Shown here piece by piece: positions 8,783-17,338 of a stretch of DNA of 64,000 bases. The notes below the pieces were generated by a model that was not told where the DNA came from, did no database searches, and saw nothing but the letters and a program-made list of their open reading frames with translations. The stretch's first letter is position 1, and every line of letters starts with the position of its first letter. The translations under genes were made by a program, and so were the position numbers. This DNA is from Lysobacter enzymogenes (GTDB lineage: Bacteria; Pseudomonadota; Gammaproteobacteria; Xanthomonadales; Xanthomonadaceae), in contig NZ_CP067395.1 in NCBI RefSeq assembly GCF_017355525.1, forward strand, positions 2,480,001 through 2,544,000. The letters run 5' to 3'.

Positions 8783-9178
8783 TCAGCCCGTCAAGTGCTG
8801 CCACAGGCGCGGGCCGAGGATCGAGGCCCACACCAGCAACACGTTCATCAGCAGCACGAACACCGCCGCCGAGCCCATGTCCTTGGCGCGGCCGGCGAGT
8901 TCGTGGAATTCCGGGCCGTAGCGTTCGATCACCGCCTCGACCGCGGAGTTGAGCAGTTCCACGCTCAGCACCAGCAGGATCGAGCCGATCAGCAGCGAGC
9001 GCTCGACCCCGGTCTCGCCGAACCACCAGCCGACCGGCGCGAGCACCAGGAACAGGTAGACCTCGAGCCGGAACGAGGACTCGTGCAGCCAGGCCGCGCG
9101 CAGGCCCTGGAACGACCAGGTCGCGGCCTTGAGGATGCGGCCGGGGCCGCGCGGCAGATGCCCGTATTCGTCAGCCAT
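8783..9178 (-). CDS. dgkA: Diacylglycerol kinase (DgkA family)
   Basis: Phosphorylates diacylglycerol to phosphatidic acid in the inner membrane, recycling lipid left by glycerophosphate transfer to envelope glycans. The 131 residues have three membrane helices and the family signature ELLNSAVEAVIERYGPEFHE followed by LAGRAKDMGSAAVF. The N-terminal amphipathic segment (RILKAATWSFQGLRAAW) also fits. Length is close to the E. coli protein (122). It stands alone; the 410 bases upstream are non-coding. Confidence 0.95.
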   Translation of the reverse strand: MADEYGHLPRGPGRILKAATWSFQGLRAAWLHESSFRLEVYLFLVLAPVGWWFGETGVERSLLIGSILLVLSVELLNSAVEAVIERYGPEFHELAGRAKDMGSAAVFVLLMNVLLVWASILGPRLWQHLTG

Positions 9179-9589
9179 GCCGGCAGACCTCGGCGAGAAC
9201 TAAGGCCGCACAGGCGCGCGCGGTCGGGAACGACGGGGTGGTCGGCATGGGCGGACGTTCTCGGGGCTAAGGCCGGGGCCGGCCCGGCGACGGCGGCCGG
9301 CGGCCGCCACAAGGCCGCGATTTTGCCACAAGCCCGGGGCCATCGCCCCGAACGGCGGGGGTGCGGGCGGCCGGCGGCGGCGCGGCGGGCGGGGTCGAGG
9401 CGGGTCGGAGCCGGCTGCAACGGGCCGGCGGCCGGACCTGTCCACCCGCCGGAACGGTTCAGCCAGCTGACCGCGCCGCGGCCGCAGCCCCTGTAGGAGC
9501 GGCGCGAGCCGCGACCGCGGGGTTGCATGTTCGCGCCGCAAGATGGCAACCCCGCGGTCGCGGCTCGCGCCGCTCCTACAGGGGGTTGG
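9179..9589. other. Non-coding region with a long inverted repeat
   Basis: No credible gene is seen on either strand; the open frames here have no start or composition support. The only structure is the 39-bp inverted repeat at 9488-9584. The dgkA promoter should be in the left part. Confidence 0.6.
9488..9584. repeat. 39-bp perfect inverted repeat (REP-like)
   Basis: Two 39-base arms, 9488-9526 and 9546-9584, are exact reverse complements around a 19-base loop. The arms contain CTGTAGGAGCGGCGCGAGCC. A related, imperfect element occurs at 24510-24637. Such repeats are typical of xanthomonad intergenic DNA. Here it sits just after the stop of the 9590 gene and may end transcription. Confidence 0.85.
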
Positions 9590-10813
9590 TCAGGGCTTGG
9601 CGATATCGCGCTGCCAATAACCGCGCAACTGCGCCTGCTGGCGCGGGCTCAACCCCGTCGCACACTCGTCGAGCAACCCGGCGGCGGTCGCCGCGTCGCC
9701 GCCGGCCTGGGCCTCGCGCGCCGCCTCCAGCAGCGCGCGCCGGCGCACGTCGAGGTTGCCGAACGGGTCGAACCAGGAATCCACCCGCGCCGCGTCCTTG
9801 ACCCCGTTCCAGAGGAATTTCGAAGCGCCGGCCCCGGCGGCGACCGCGCGGTAACGGGCGATGGCCTGCTCGCGCCCGATCCGCCCCTGCAACCGCTCCA
9901 GCCGGGTCCGCAGCAGCCGCGTCTGCGCGCTCGCGCCTTCGGCCTCCCACGCGTCCAGCGCGCGCCCGACGAACGCGAAGTCGACCGCGCCGCTCGCCGA
10001 CTGCACGCCGAGCAGGTTGAACACCGCGATCGCCGCGCGGTATTCGGGCCGGTCGTGGGCGGCGATCTCGCCGGCATCGGGCCGGCCGAGACTGGACGGC
10101 TGAACCACGCGGATACCGGCCTCGTCGGCCAGGATCGCTTCGATGTCGTGCTTGTGGAACTCGCCGATCACCACCGCGATCGTGCCGCCGGGGTGCGCGC
10201 GCGCGGCCGCGGCGATGCGCTGCGCCTGCAGGTAAGTGCGGTACAGATACAGCCGGCGCGGCAGATCGTGCTTGCGTTTGGCCGCGGGCGTCGCCGCCCA
10301 GGCCGCGACTTTTTCGAGTTTCGCCGGGTCGTCGGCATGGAACAGTTCGCGCTGCAACGACGGGGCGGCGAAGCTCAGGAACCCGAACATGCCTTTGAGC
10401 GGCCGCAGTTCCGGCGGCGTATCCAGGGCCATGCCGAAACCGAGCCGCTGGTCTTCCACCGGCGGCTCCCAGTCGATCGGGCACAGCTCGATGCCGCGGC
10501 GGCGCGCGAACGGCACCGCCACGTCCTGCACTTCGTAGGTGAACTCGTAGAAATCGCCGCGCGCGTAGGCGTCCGGCGTGCGTTCGATGCAGATCGCATC
10601 GGGCTTGGCGCGGTCGAGGAAGGCCTCCAGCAACGCCGGCTGGTCGCGCTCGGCGACCAACTGCGCGGCGTGGTCGACGCCGAGCACGACGACCGTCGTC
10701 GGCGCGGGCGCCGCGGCCGCCGCCGGCCCGGCCCGCGCCGCGCCGTGCGCGTCCGCCGCCGTCGCCGCGAACGCCTGCATCGCCAACAACGCGCCCAGCC
10801 ACCAAGTCTTCAC
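9590..10813 (-). CDS. Secreted protein, possible TIKI/TraB-superfamily fold
   Basis: 407 residues with a clear signal peptide (cleavage near AATAADA, about residue 20) and an Ala-rich spacer. The mature part has VVVLGVDHAAQ (His48), a DAICIER strand (Glu77), and later IAVVIGEFHKHDIEAIL. The paired GxxH motifs and the acidic residue between them recall the TIKI superfamily (TraB, GumN, ChaN, EreA), whose members include metal-dependent peptidases and heme-binding proteins. The similarity is by motif only, so the function is open. It is probably a single-gene unit; a strong inverted repeat follows its stop. Confidence 0.65.
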   Translation of the reverse strand: MKTWWLGALLAMQAFAATAADAHGAARAGPAAAAAPAPTTVVVLGVDHAAQLVAERDQPALLEAFLDRAKPDAICIERTPDAYARGDFYEFTYEVQDVAVPFARRRGIELCPIDWEPPVEDQRLGFGMALDTPPELRPLKGMFGFLSFAAPSLQRELFHADDPAKLEKVAAWAATPAAKRKHDLPRRLYLYRTYLQAQRIAAAARAHPGGTIAVVIGEFHKHDIEAILADEAGIRVVQPSSLGRPDAGEIAAHDRPEYRAAIAVFNLLGVQSASGAVDFAFVGRALDAWEAEGASAQTRLLRTRLERLQGRIGREQAIARYRAVAAGAGASKFLWNGVKDAARVDSWFDPFGNLDVRRRALLEAAREAQAGGDAATAAGLLDECATGLSPRQQAQLRGYWQRDIAKP

Positions 10814-10893
10814 CGGCCCGCTCCGTTCGGATCAGCGCGCACCATGTCACGCCGCGCCGCCGCGTACCCGTGTCGGATGTCGTAGTCAGGCCA

Positions 10894-12132
10894 TTACTGC
10901 TGGCGCAGCGCCTCGATCGGATCCAGCTGCGACGCCTTGCGCGCCGGGTAGTAACCGAAGAACAAGCCGGTCGCGATCGAGAACCCCGCCGCCAGCGCGA
11001 TCACCTGCCCGTTCAAGGCCACCGGCAGCGCGCCGAGGCGGCTCACCAGCAAGGTGCCGACCACGCCGATGGCGATGCCGAGCGCGCCGCCGATCAGCGA
11101 GATCAGCATCGCCTCGGCCAGGAACTGGCGCTGGATGTCGCGCGGCCCGGCGCCGACCGCCATGCGCAGGCCGATCTCGCGAATCCGCTCGGTCACCGAC
11201 ACCAGCATGATGTTCATGATGCCGATGCCGCCGACGATCAGCGAAATCGTCGCCACCGCGCCGAGCAGCAGCGACATCAGCCGGGTGGTCTGGGTGCGGG
11301 TCGCGACCACTTCGGCGATGTTGCGCACGCTGAAATCGTCGTCCGCGCCGGGCTGGATCTTGTGGCGCTGGCGCAGCAGCCCTTCAATCTGCTCCTGCGC
11401 GTACGACACGTCCTCGGCGCGGCCGACGCCGACCGCGACCTGCATCACCGCGCCGTTCGGCAGCCCGGTCGCGCCGAGCATGCGCCGGCGCCCGGTTTCC
11501 AGCGGCACCAGCACCACGTCGTCCTGGTCCTGGCCGAAACCGCCCTGCCCCTTCGGGTTCAGCGTGCCGATTACGGTGAACGGCACCCGGCCCAGGCGGA
11601 TGGTCTGGCCGATCGCGTCCTCGTCGCCGAACAGCGCGCGGCGCACGGTTTCGCCGAGGATCACCGACTTGGCGCCGCTGCCGTAATCGCGCGCCTCGAA
11701 GTTGCTGCCCGAGCCGATGCTCCAGCCGTTGATGTCGAAGAAGTCCGGCTGCACGCCCTGCCACTGGGTCGACCAGTTGTTCTCGGCGTACACGGCCTGG
11801 GTGCCGCCGCGCAGCGACGCGGCGACGTACTGCACTTCCGGCACTTCGTTGCGGATCGCCTCGGCGTCGGCTTCGGTCAGGGTGAAGAAGCTCGACGAGC
11901 TCAGGCGCACGCCGCCACCGCCGCGTCCGCCGCCGCCGGAGCTGATATCTAGGCGGTTCGAGCCCAGGCCCGACACCAACTTATCGATTTCCGACTGGGT
12001 GCCCTGGCCGACCGAGACCATCACGATCACCGCGGCGATGCCGATGATGACGCCGAGCGAGGTCAGCGCGCTGCGCAGCCAATTGCCTCGCAGAGCGAAC
12101 ACCGCTGTGCGTAGCACTTCGAAGAAGTTCAT
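10894..12132 (-). CDS. MacB-like ABC transporter permease
   Basis: 412 residues: an N-terminal membrane helix in the family motif RGNWLRSALTSLGVIIGIAAVIVMVSVG, a periplasmic MacB_PCD domain (about 45-275) with a Gly/Ser-rich insertion near 70, and three C-terminal helices (FtsX type) with GGIGIMNIMLVSVTERIREIGLRMA. In E. coli MacB the ATPase is fused; here it is the separate gene upstream, overlapping by four bases (ATGA). With the adaptor it forms a MacAB-like exporter or mechanotransmission machine. No TolC-type gene is in the window. The substrate is unknown. Confidence 0.93.
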   Translation of the reverse strand: MNFFEVLRTAVFALRGNWLRSALTSLGVIIGIAAVIVMVSVGQGTQSEIDKLVSGLGSNRLDISSGGGGRGGGGVRLSSSSFFTLTEADAEAIRNEVPEVQYVAASLRGGTQAVYAENNWSTQWQGVQPDFFDINGWSIGSGSNFEARDYGSGAKSVILGETVRRALFGDEDAIGQTIRLGRVPFTVIGTLNPKGQGGFGQDQDDVVLVPLETGRRRMLGATGLPNGAVMQVAVGVGRAEDVSYAQEQIEGLLRQRHKIQPGADDDFSVRNIAEVVATRTQTTRLMSLLLGAVATISLIVGGIGIMNIMLVSVTERIREIGLRMAVGAGPRDIQRQFLAEAMLISLIGGALGIAIGVVGTLLVSRLGALPVALNGQVIALAAGFSIATGLFFGYYPARKASQLDPIEALRQQ

Positions 12133-12857
12133 CGCTCCAGCCCCCGCTCCTGCTCCTGCTCGTGCAACTCGCCGTCGCGCATCACGAAGATGCGGTCGGC
12201 GTGCGCGGCCACGTCCGGGTCGTGGGTGATCAGCACCACGGTGTGGTCCTGCGCCTGCAGGCTCTTGAACAACGCCAGGATCTCCTCGCCGGTGCGGGTG
12301 TCGAGCGCGCCGGTGGGTTCGTCGGCGAGCAGGATCGGCGGGCGGTTGATCAGCGCGCGGGCGATCGCCACGCGCTGTTGCTGGCCGCCGGACAGTTCGC
12401 TGGGCCGGTGGCCGGCGCGCTGGCCCAGACCGACCGCTTCCAGCGCTTCCTGCGCGCGCTGCATGCGCTCGTCGCGGCGCACGTTGGCGTAGCCCATCGG
12501 CATCGCCACGTTCTCCAGCGCGTTCATCCGCGGCAGCAGGTTGAAGCCCTGGAACACGAAGCCGATCTTGTCGCGGCGCAGGATCGCGCGTTCTTCCTTG
12601 TCGAGCGTGGCCACGTCGACGCCGTCGCACAGGTAGACGCCGCTGCTCGGCGTGTCCAGGCAGCCGATCAGGTTCATCAGGGTCGACTTGCCCGAACCCG
12701 AGGGCCCCATCAGTGCGACGAATTCGCCGCGCGCGATGCGCAGGTCGACGCCGTGCAGCGCGATCACCTCGGCCTCGCTGCCGGGCGAATAGACCTTGCC
12801 CAGCGCGCGGGTCTCGATCACCGCATCGCCGCGCGCGGGAACGGCCGCAACGCTCAT
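12129..12857 (-). CDS. MacB/LolD-type ABC transporter ATPase
   Basis: 242 residues of a standard ABC ATPase: Walker A GPSGSGKST (51-59), Q-loop in FVFQGFNLLPRM, signature LSGGQQQRVAIARAL, Walker B ILLADEPTGALD, and the switch His in VVLITHDPD. The VIALHGVDLRIARGEFVALMGPSGSGKST order is typical of the MacB/LolD branch. It overlaps the adaptor upstream and the permease downstream by four bases each, so the three proteins are made together as one complex. Confidence 0.95.
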   Translation of the reverse strand: MSVAAVPARGDAVIETRALGKVYSPGSEAEVIALHGVDLRIARGEFVALMGPSGSGKSTLMNLIGCLDTPSSGVYLCDGVDVATLDKEERAILRRDKIGFVFQGFNLLPRMNALENVAMPMGYANVRRDERMQRAQEALEAVGLGQRAGHRPSELSGGQQQRVAIARALINRPPILLADEPTGALDTRTGEEILALFKSLQAQDHTVVLITHDPDVAAHADRIFVMRDGELHEQEQERGLER

Positions 12858-14437
12858 TTCGCGCCGCGCCCGCTGCCGACGACGACTTCGTCGCCTTCCT
12901 TGACGTTGCCCGACACCTCAGTCCAGCTGCCGTCGCTGGCGCCGACCCGCACCGTCACCGCTTCGGGCTTGCCGCCGACCAGCTTGTACAGCGGCGCGCG
13001 GCGCGCGCTGACCAAGGCGCCGATTTCGCTGTCCCACTTCTGCTTCTGCTCGTCGCTGAGCAGGCCGCGGAACGCGCCGAACTGTTGGTTGAAGCGTTCC
13101 AGCATGCGCTGGCGCGCCGCGCCGGAGACCGCGCCGGCGGCGCGGTTGCGGTTGTTGTTGTTGCCGCCACCGCCGCCCGGCCCGCGGCCGCCCATGATGA
13201 TCGTCGGCGCGCCGCCGCCCGGCGGACCGCCGTTGGCGCCCGCAGGCGCGGCGCTGCGCGCGGCCATGCGCTGCTTCATCTGCTCCAGCGCGGCGTCGAA
13301 CGCGGCGCGCTGCTCGGCGCTGAGCTTGAGCTGCTCGGCGACGCGCGGCAGGTCGTTGCCGAGGCCGCCGCGCTGGCCGCCGCCGGGCCCGCCGGGCGTT
13401 GCGCCGGCCGCGGCCGCCGCGTCGTCGTCGGGCTTGTAGCGCAGCGCAGCGTTGCCGACGCGCAGCACGTCGTCGCGGTGGCTGACTTCGATCTCGGCGT
13501 TGGCGGTCATGCCCGGCAGCAGCACGCCGTCGGCGTTGTCGACCGAGACCACCACCGGATAGGTGATGACGTTGCTGGTGTTGGTCGCCGACAGGCGCAC
13601 CTGCTGCACCGCGCCGCGGAACTTGCGGTCGGGGAAGGAATCGACGGTGAAGTTGACCGCCTGGCCCGGCTTGACCTGGCCGATGTCGGCCTCGTCGATG
13701 GCCAGCACGATCTCCATCTTCGACAGGTCTTCGGCGATCTGGAACAGCACCGGCGCCTGCAGGCTCGCGGCCACGGTCTGGCCGGGCTCGATGCTGCGGG
13801 TCAGGACCACGCCGTCGACCGGCGCGCGGATCACCGTGCGCTGCAGGTTCAGGCGCGAGGTCTGGGTCGAGGCGATCTGCTGTTCGATCTGCGCTTGAGC
13901 GCCGTTGAGCTGGGCGCGCGCCTGATCGAGCGCGGCGCGGGCCAGGTCGGCGTCGCTGCGCGCGATCAGCTGGTCCTTGACCAGCGAGGATTTGCGCTGG
14001 TAGTCGAGCTCGGCGTTGCGTAGGGTCGCCTGCGCGGTGGCCAGCGAGGCGCGGGCGTTGGCGACCTGGGCGTTGCCCTGGTTGATCTGCGCCTCGTAGG
14101 TGGCCGGGTCGATGCGCGCGATCACCTGGCCCTTGCTCACGTGGTCGTTGTAGTCGGCCAGCACGTCGATGACCTGCCCGGAAATCTGGCTGCCGACGTC
14201 GACGGTGGAGATCGCCGACAGCGCGCCGGTCGCGGAGATCGTCACGCGGATGTCGCCGCGCTCGATCTTGGCGGTGCGGTAGGCACCGGCCGCTTCCTCG
14301 GCGCTGCGCTTGCTGTAGAAGTGCCAGCCGATGCCGGCCAGGGCCAGCACCGCCACGGCGATGGCGGCGCGCTTGGGCCAGGGCGACTTGCGCGGGCGCA
14401 GGGAAGGACGGGACGAGGTCGGCTGGGCTGCGCTCAT
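12854..14437 (-). CDS. MacA/HlyD-family periplasmic adaptor with an extra insert
   Basis: 527 residues. One membrane segment (about 22-42), then the lipoyl/barrel-sandwich half with GQVIDVLADYNDHVSKGQVIARID, a coiled-coil hairpin (about 100-165), the second lipoyl half VIRAPVDGVVLTRSIEPGQTV and a beta-barrel. It is longer than usual MacA (about 370). An insert at about 335-480 is Gly/Asn/Pro-rich and holds two helical pieces, LKLSAEQRAAFDAALEQM and RGLLSDEQKQKWDSEIGAL, resembling Spy/CpxP-type LTxxQ repeats. The start at MSAAQPTSS is chosen because the membrane helix follows. It overlaps the ATPase gene by four bases. Confidence 0.92.
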   Translation of the reverse strand: MSAAQPTSSRPSLRPRKSPWPKRAAIAVAVLALAGIGWHFYSKRSAEEAAGAYRTAKIERGDIRVTISATGALSAISTVDVGSQISGQVIDVLADYNDHVSKGQVIARIDPATYEAQINQGNAQVANARASLATAQATLRNAELDYQRKSSLVKDQLIARSDADLARAALDQARAQLNGAQAQIEQQIASTQTSRLNLQRTVIRAPVDGVVLTRSIEPGQTVAASLQAPVLFQIAEDLSKMEIVLAIDEADIGQVKPGQAVNFTVDSFPDRKFRGAVQQVRLSATNTSNVITYPVVVSVDNADGVLLPGMTANAEIEVSHRDDVLRVGNAALRYKPDDDAAAAAGATPGGPGGGQRGGLGNDLPRVAEQLKLSAEQRAAFDAALEQMKQRMAARSAAPAGANGGPPGGGAPTIIMGGRGPGGGGGNNNNRNRAAGAVSGAARQRMLERFNQQFGAFRGLLSDEQKQKWDSEIGALVSARRAPLYKLVGGKPEAVTVRVGASDGSWTEVSGNVKEGDEVVVGSGRGAK

Positions 14438-14639
14438 GAGGTCTGGACGGTGGGCTCTGCGGGTGCCAACGCACGTGGCTGAACAGGGTTGACACCGAAT
14501 GCCGCGGGTTCGCTGGCGCGCGCTGCCGATGTTCAGTTTGAGCGCGTCGGCGAAGCGGCGGCAAGGCGGTGTCGGTGCATGGATGCCGCGGCGGGTCGAA
14601 GCGTCGCGCGACCGCTGCGAGCGGCGCCGGCCTTCGTTC

Positions 14640-14714
14640 GAGGGACTTCGGTCCCGACGCTTCTGTTTCGGATTGCGACGCACTGAGCGGACAGCGTCGG
14701 GACCGAAGTCCCTC
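14640..14714. repeat. 22-bp perfect inverted repeat
   Basis: Arms at 14640-14661 and 14693-14714 are exact reverse complements containing GGGACTTCGGTCCCGACGCT, with a 31-base loop. Related single half-copies appear near 7820 (AAGTCCCTCCCACG) and 19907 (GTGGGAGGGCCTTCAGCCC). This is a family-typical intergenic element; it could form a hairpin after the kinase gene. Confidence 0.8.
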
Positions 14715-14748
14715 CCACGACAGCCGACCTCGGCCGGAAGCGCCGCTT

Positions 14749-14776
14749 CGAATCCCGAATCCCGAATCCCGAATCC
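14749..14776. repeat. Four tandem copies of CGAATCC
   Basis: Four head-to-tail 7-base units, CGAATCC, lie just before the histidine kinase stop codon region. Similar short GAATCCC runs are common in xanthomonad intergenic DNA. No function is implied. Confidence 0.8.
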
Positions 14777-14782
14777 CGGCCC

Positions 14783-16144
14783 TCAGGCCTCAGGCACCCG
14801 CGGCACCGGCGCCGCCGGCGGCAACGGCGCCAGCGGCGGCGGCAGCCCGGGCTTGAACCGGATCACCGCGGTGGTGCCCTGCCCCGGCGCGCTGGTCAGG
14901 GTCACCGGCCAGCCGAAGCGTTCGCCGAGCCGGCGCACGATCGACAGGCCCATCCCCTTGCCGTCGCCGGCGGAGAAGTCGGCGCGGTAGAACGGGGTGA
15001 AGGCCTTGGTCAGCGTCTCCACCGACATGCCGATGCCGGTGTCGCGGATCTCGATGCTGTCGCGGCCCAGGCGCACGTCGATGCGGCCGCTGTCGGTGAA
15101 GCGCACCGCGTTGCTGAGCAGGTTGGCGACCATCACCCCGAGCGCGTGCGGCGGCGCGGTCAGGCGCGGGCCGCCTTCGTCGTACAGGTGCAGCTCCACC
15201 GGCTTGCCGTTGAGCAGCGGCAGGATCCGCTCCATCTCGTTGTCGACGATGTCGCGCACCGCGAACTCCTCCGACTGCGGCTCCACGTCGGATTCGCGCG
15301 CCAGGATCAGGAACGCGTCGATCACCGCCTCCATGTCGCGGCCGGCGCGCTGCACCCGCAGCAGCGAGCGCTGCGCGCGCACCGGCGTGTCCGGGTCGGC
15401 CAGCATCAGGTCGGTGGCGACGCGGATCACCGTCAGCGGCGTGCGCAACTCGTGGCTGGCATCGCGGGTGAAGTCGCGCTCGCGCTGGACGAAGTCGCTG
15501 ACGCGCTCGGCCAGCCCGCTCAGCGCGCTCGACAGCCGGCGCACTTCGCTGCCGGGGTCGTAGGGGAACTTGATCGGTTCGATCAGGCTGGTGTCGGGAT
15601 CGCGCGGGTCCCATTGCGAGACCACGTTGGCCAGCCAGCTGACCGGCGACACCAGCCGCTTGGAGGTGCGGTAGGTATGCCAGGAGATCAGATACGTCGT
15701 CAGCAGCGAGAACAGCAGCGAGAACAGGCCGGTGTAGAGGATCGCCTCGTCGATCAGCGAGGTCGAGTACACCAGGTAGAAGCTGCCGGGCTCGCGCCGG
15801 TCCACCAATACCACCTTGCCGCCGCCGGGCAGGTTGTGCAGGCCCGAATCGACCCCGCGCATCTGCGCCGGCAGCACCGAGTCGCTGGCGCCGGCCGGGA
15901 CGAAGTGGCCGCGCGTGGTCGAGGTGCGCGGCAGCGGATAGGCCGGGTCGCGCTTGCGCCCTTCCCAATAGTCGTCGGCCTCGCGCTGCATGCGCTGCTC
16001 GAGCACCACATGGCGCACCGCCAAGCCCGCCAGGAGGATGCCCAGCGTGATCGCTATGCTGCCGATCAAGGCTTGCAGGATGAACGCAAGCTTGATCTTG
16101 CGCGGTAGCCCTTGCGGCATGGCGGTGGCGGCGGACGGGTCCAA
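14783..16144 (-). CDS. Sensor histidine kinase
   Basis: 453 residues. Two membrane helices (about 20-46 and 135-157) flank a periplasmic sensor region of about 90 residues; a HAMP-like linker follows. The H-box is DASHELRTPLTVIR with phospho-acceptor His231. N-box (VANLLSNAVRF), G1 (IRDTGIGM), F-box (FTPFYRAD) and G2 (GKGMGLSIVRRLG) are all intact, so it should be an active kinase. The C-terminus is Pro-rich. Its start directly abuts the response regulator stop, so the two form one unit. It could control the adjacent exporter, but that is inference from position. An internal ATG at codon 9 is an alternative start. Confidence 0.93.
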   Translation of the reverse strand: MDPSAATAMPQGLPRKIKLAFILQALIGSIAITLGILLAGLAVRHVVLEQRMQREADDYWEGRKRDPAYPLPRTSTTRGHFVPAGASDSVLPAQMRGVDSGLHNLPGGGKVVLVDRREPGSFYLVYSTSLIDEAILYTGLFSLLFSLLTTYLISWHTYRTSKRLVSPVSWLANVVSQWDPRDPDTSLIEPIKFPYDPGSEVRRLSSALSGLAERVSDFVQRERDFTRDASHELRTPLTVIRVATDLMLADPDTPVRAQRSLLRVQRAGRDMEAVIDAFLILARESDVEPQSEEFAVRDIVDNEMERILPLLNGKPVELHLYDEGGPRLTAPPHALGVMVANLLSNAVRFTDSGRIDVRLGRDSIEIRDTGIGMSVETLTKAFTPFYRADFSAGDGKGMGLSIVRRLGERFGWPVTLTSAPGQGTTAVIRFKPGLPPPLAPLPPAAPVPRVPEA

Positions 16145-16855
16145 TCAGTCCGGCGGCTGCGAAATGTCCGCCACCCGGTAGCCGGCGCTCTGCACGGTAT
16201 GCAGCAGTTGCTTGTCGAAAGGCTTGTCGATGGTCTTGCGCAGGTTGTACAGATGGCTGCGCAAGGTGTCCGAATCGGGCAGGCCGTTGCCCCAGATCTC
16301 GCGCTCGATCTCCTGCCGGCTGACCACGCGCGGCGATTCGCGCATCAGGATCGTCAACAGGCGCAGGCCGATCGGCGAGAGCTGGAGTTCGCTGCCGCCG
16401 CGGGTGACCCGCAGGCTGGCCGGGTCGAGCACCAGGTCGGCGACCTTGAGCACCTCGCCGCCGACCTGGCGGCGCTCGCGCCGGATCAGGGCGCGCAGGC
16501 GCGCTTCCAGTTCCTGGATCGCGAACGGCTTGGTCAGGTAGTCGTCGGCGCCGGCGCTGAGGCCGGTGAGCTTCTCGTCGAGGGTGTCGCGCGCGGTCAG
16601 CATCAGCACCGGCGTCGACTTGCGGGCCTCCTCGCGCAGCTTCTTGCAGACCTCGATGCCGTCCATGCGCGGCAACATCAGATCCAGCACGACCACGTCG
16701 TAGCTGTTCTCCGTCGCCAACCGGTATCCGTCAAGACCGTCGGCGGCGTAATCGACCTCGAAGCCTCGGCTTTCCAGGTACTCGCCCACCATCTCGGAGA
16801 TATTGCGGTTGTCTTCGACGATGAGGACCAGGCCCCCGTCTCTCGTACCCTGCAT
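16145..16855 (-). CDS. OmpR-family response regulator
   Basis: 236 residues: receiver domain (about 8-120) with EDN acidic pocket, phospho-acceptor Asp58 in VVVLDLMLPRMDG and Lys in DDYLTKPF, followed by a winged-helix DNA-binding domain ending in the usual SHLYNLRKTIDKPF and TVQSAGYRVAD motif. Partner of the kinase read right after it. The ATG is preceded by GGAG seven bases away. An imperfect palindrome lies 18 bases upstream of its start and may be its own binding site. Confidence 0.94.
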   Translation of the reverse strand: MQGTRDGGLVLIVEDNRNISEMVGEYLESRGFEVDYAADGLDGYRLATENSYDVVVLDLMLPRMDGIEVCKKLREEARKSTPVLMLTARDTLDEKLTGLSAGADDYLTKPFAIQELEARLRALIRRERRQVGGEVLKVADLVLDPASLRVTRGGSELQLSPIGLRLLTILMRESPRVVSRQEIEREIWGNGLPDSDTLRSHLYNLRKTIDKPFDKQLLHTVQSAGYRVADISQPPD

Positions 16856-16872
16856 GCAGCGTCTCCACTGTC

Positions 16873-16888
16873 CTTCAGTTTTGTGAAG
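16873..16888. promoter_or_regulatory. Palindrome upstream of the response regulator, candidate operator
   Basis: CTTCAGTTTTGTGAAG is a 5-6-5 palindrome in the divergent region between the response regulator and the DUF486 gene. A half-like copy (GTTCGTGAAG) lies about 20 bases further right. The placement would suit autoregulation by the OmpR-type regulator. The match is by eye only. Confidence 0.35.
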
Positions 16889-16963
16889 ATTGCCCTCCAC
16901 AAGGTGGACGGTTCGTGAAGGCGATACTGTAGGGCCATCACAAACCGACCTCCCGGCCCTTGC

Positions 16964-17305
16964 ATGCTCGCCGACCGCCTCTACCCGATCCTGCTGTTGC
17001 TCGGCTCCAACATCTTCATGACCTTCGCCTGGTACGGGCACCTGAAGTACAAATCGGCGCCGCTGACCGTGGCGATCGCGGTCAGCTGGGGCATCGCCCT
17101 GTTCGAGTACTGCCTGCAGGTGCCGGCCAACCGCATGGGCAGCGCGGTCTATTCGGCGCCGCAGCTCAAGGGCATGCAGGAGGTCATCACCCTGGTGGTG
17201 TTCGCCTGCTTCTCGATCTGGTACCTGGGCCAGCCGCTGAAGTGGAACCACTGGGCCGGGTTCGCGCTGATCGTGGTCGCGGCGTGGCTGATCTTTCTGG
17301 ACTGA
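16964..17305 (+). CDS. DMT-family / DUF486 small membrane protein
   Basis: 113 residues with four membrane helices and the family pattern FMTFAWYGHLK, SWGIALFEYCLQVPANR and YSAPQLKGMQEVITL. DUF486 proteins belong to the drug/metabolite transporter clan; the substrate is unknown. It is divergent from the two-component genes, 108 bases away. Confidence 0.9.
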   Translation: MLADRLYPILLLLGSNIFMTFAWYGHLKYKSAPLTVAIAVSWGIALFEYCLQVPANRMGSAVYSAPQLKGMQEVITLVVFACFSIWYLGQPLKWNHWAGFALIVVAAWLIFLD

Positions 17306-17338
17306 GCGCCGCGCCGACGCGCCGCTGCTGAGCCGACG

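Larger units (their letters stand above)
14438..14782. other. Non-coding region with two repeat types
   Basis: 345 bases between the adaptor start and the histidine kinase stop. No gene is supported. It holds a 22-bp inverted repeat (14640-14714) and a short 7-bp tandem array (14749-14776). The exporter promoter should be near 14440-14560, but I see no clear consensus. Confidence 0.6.
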
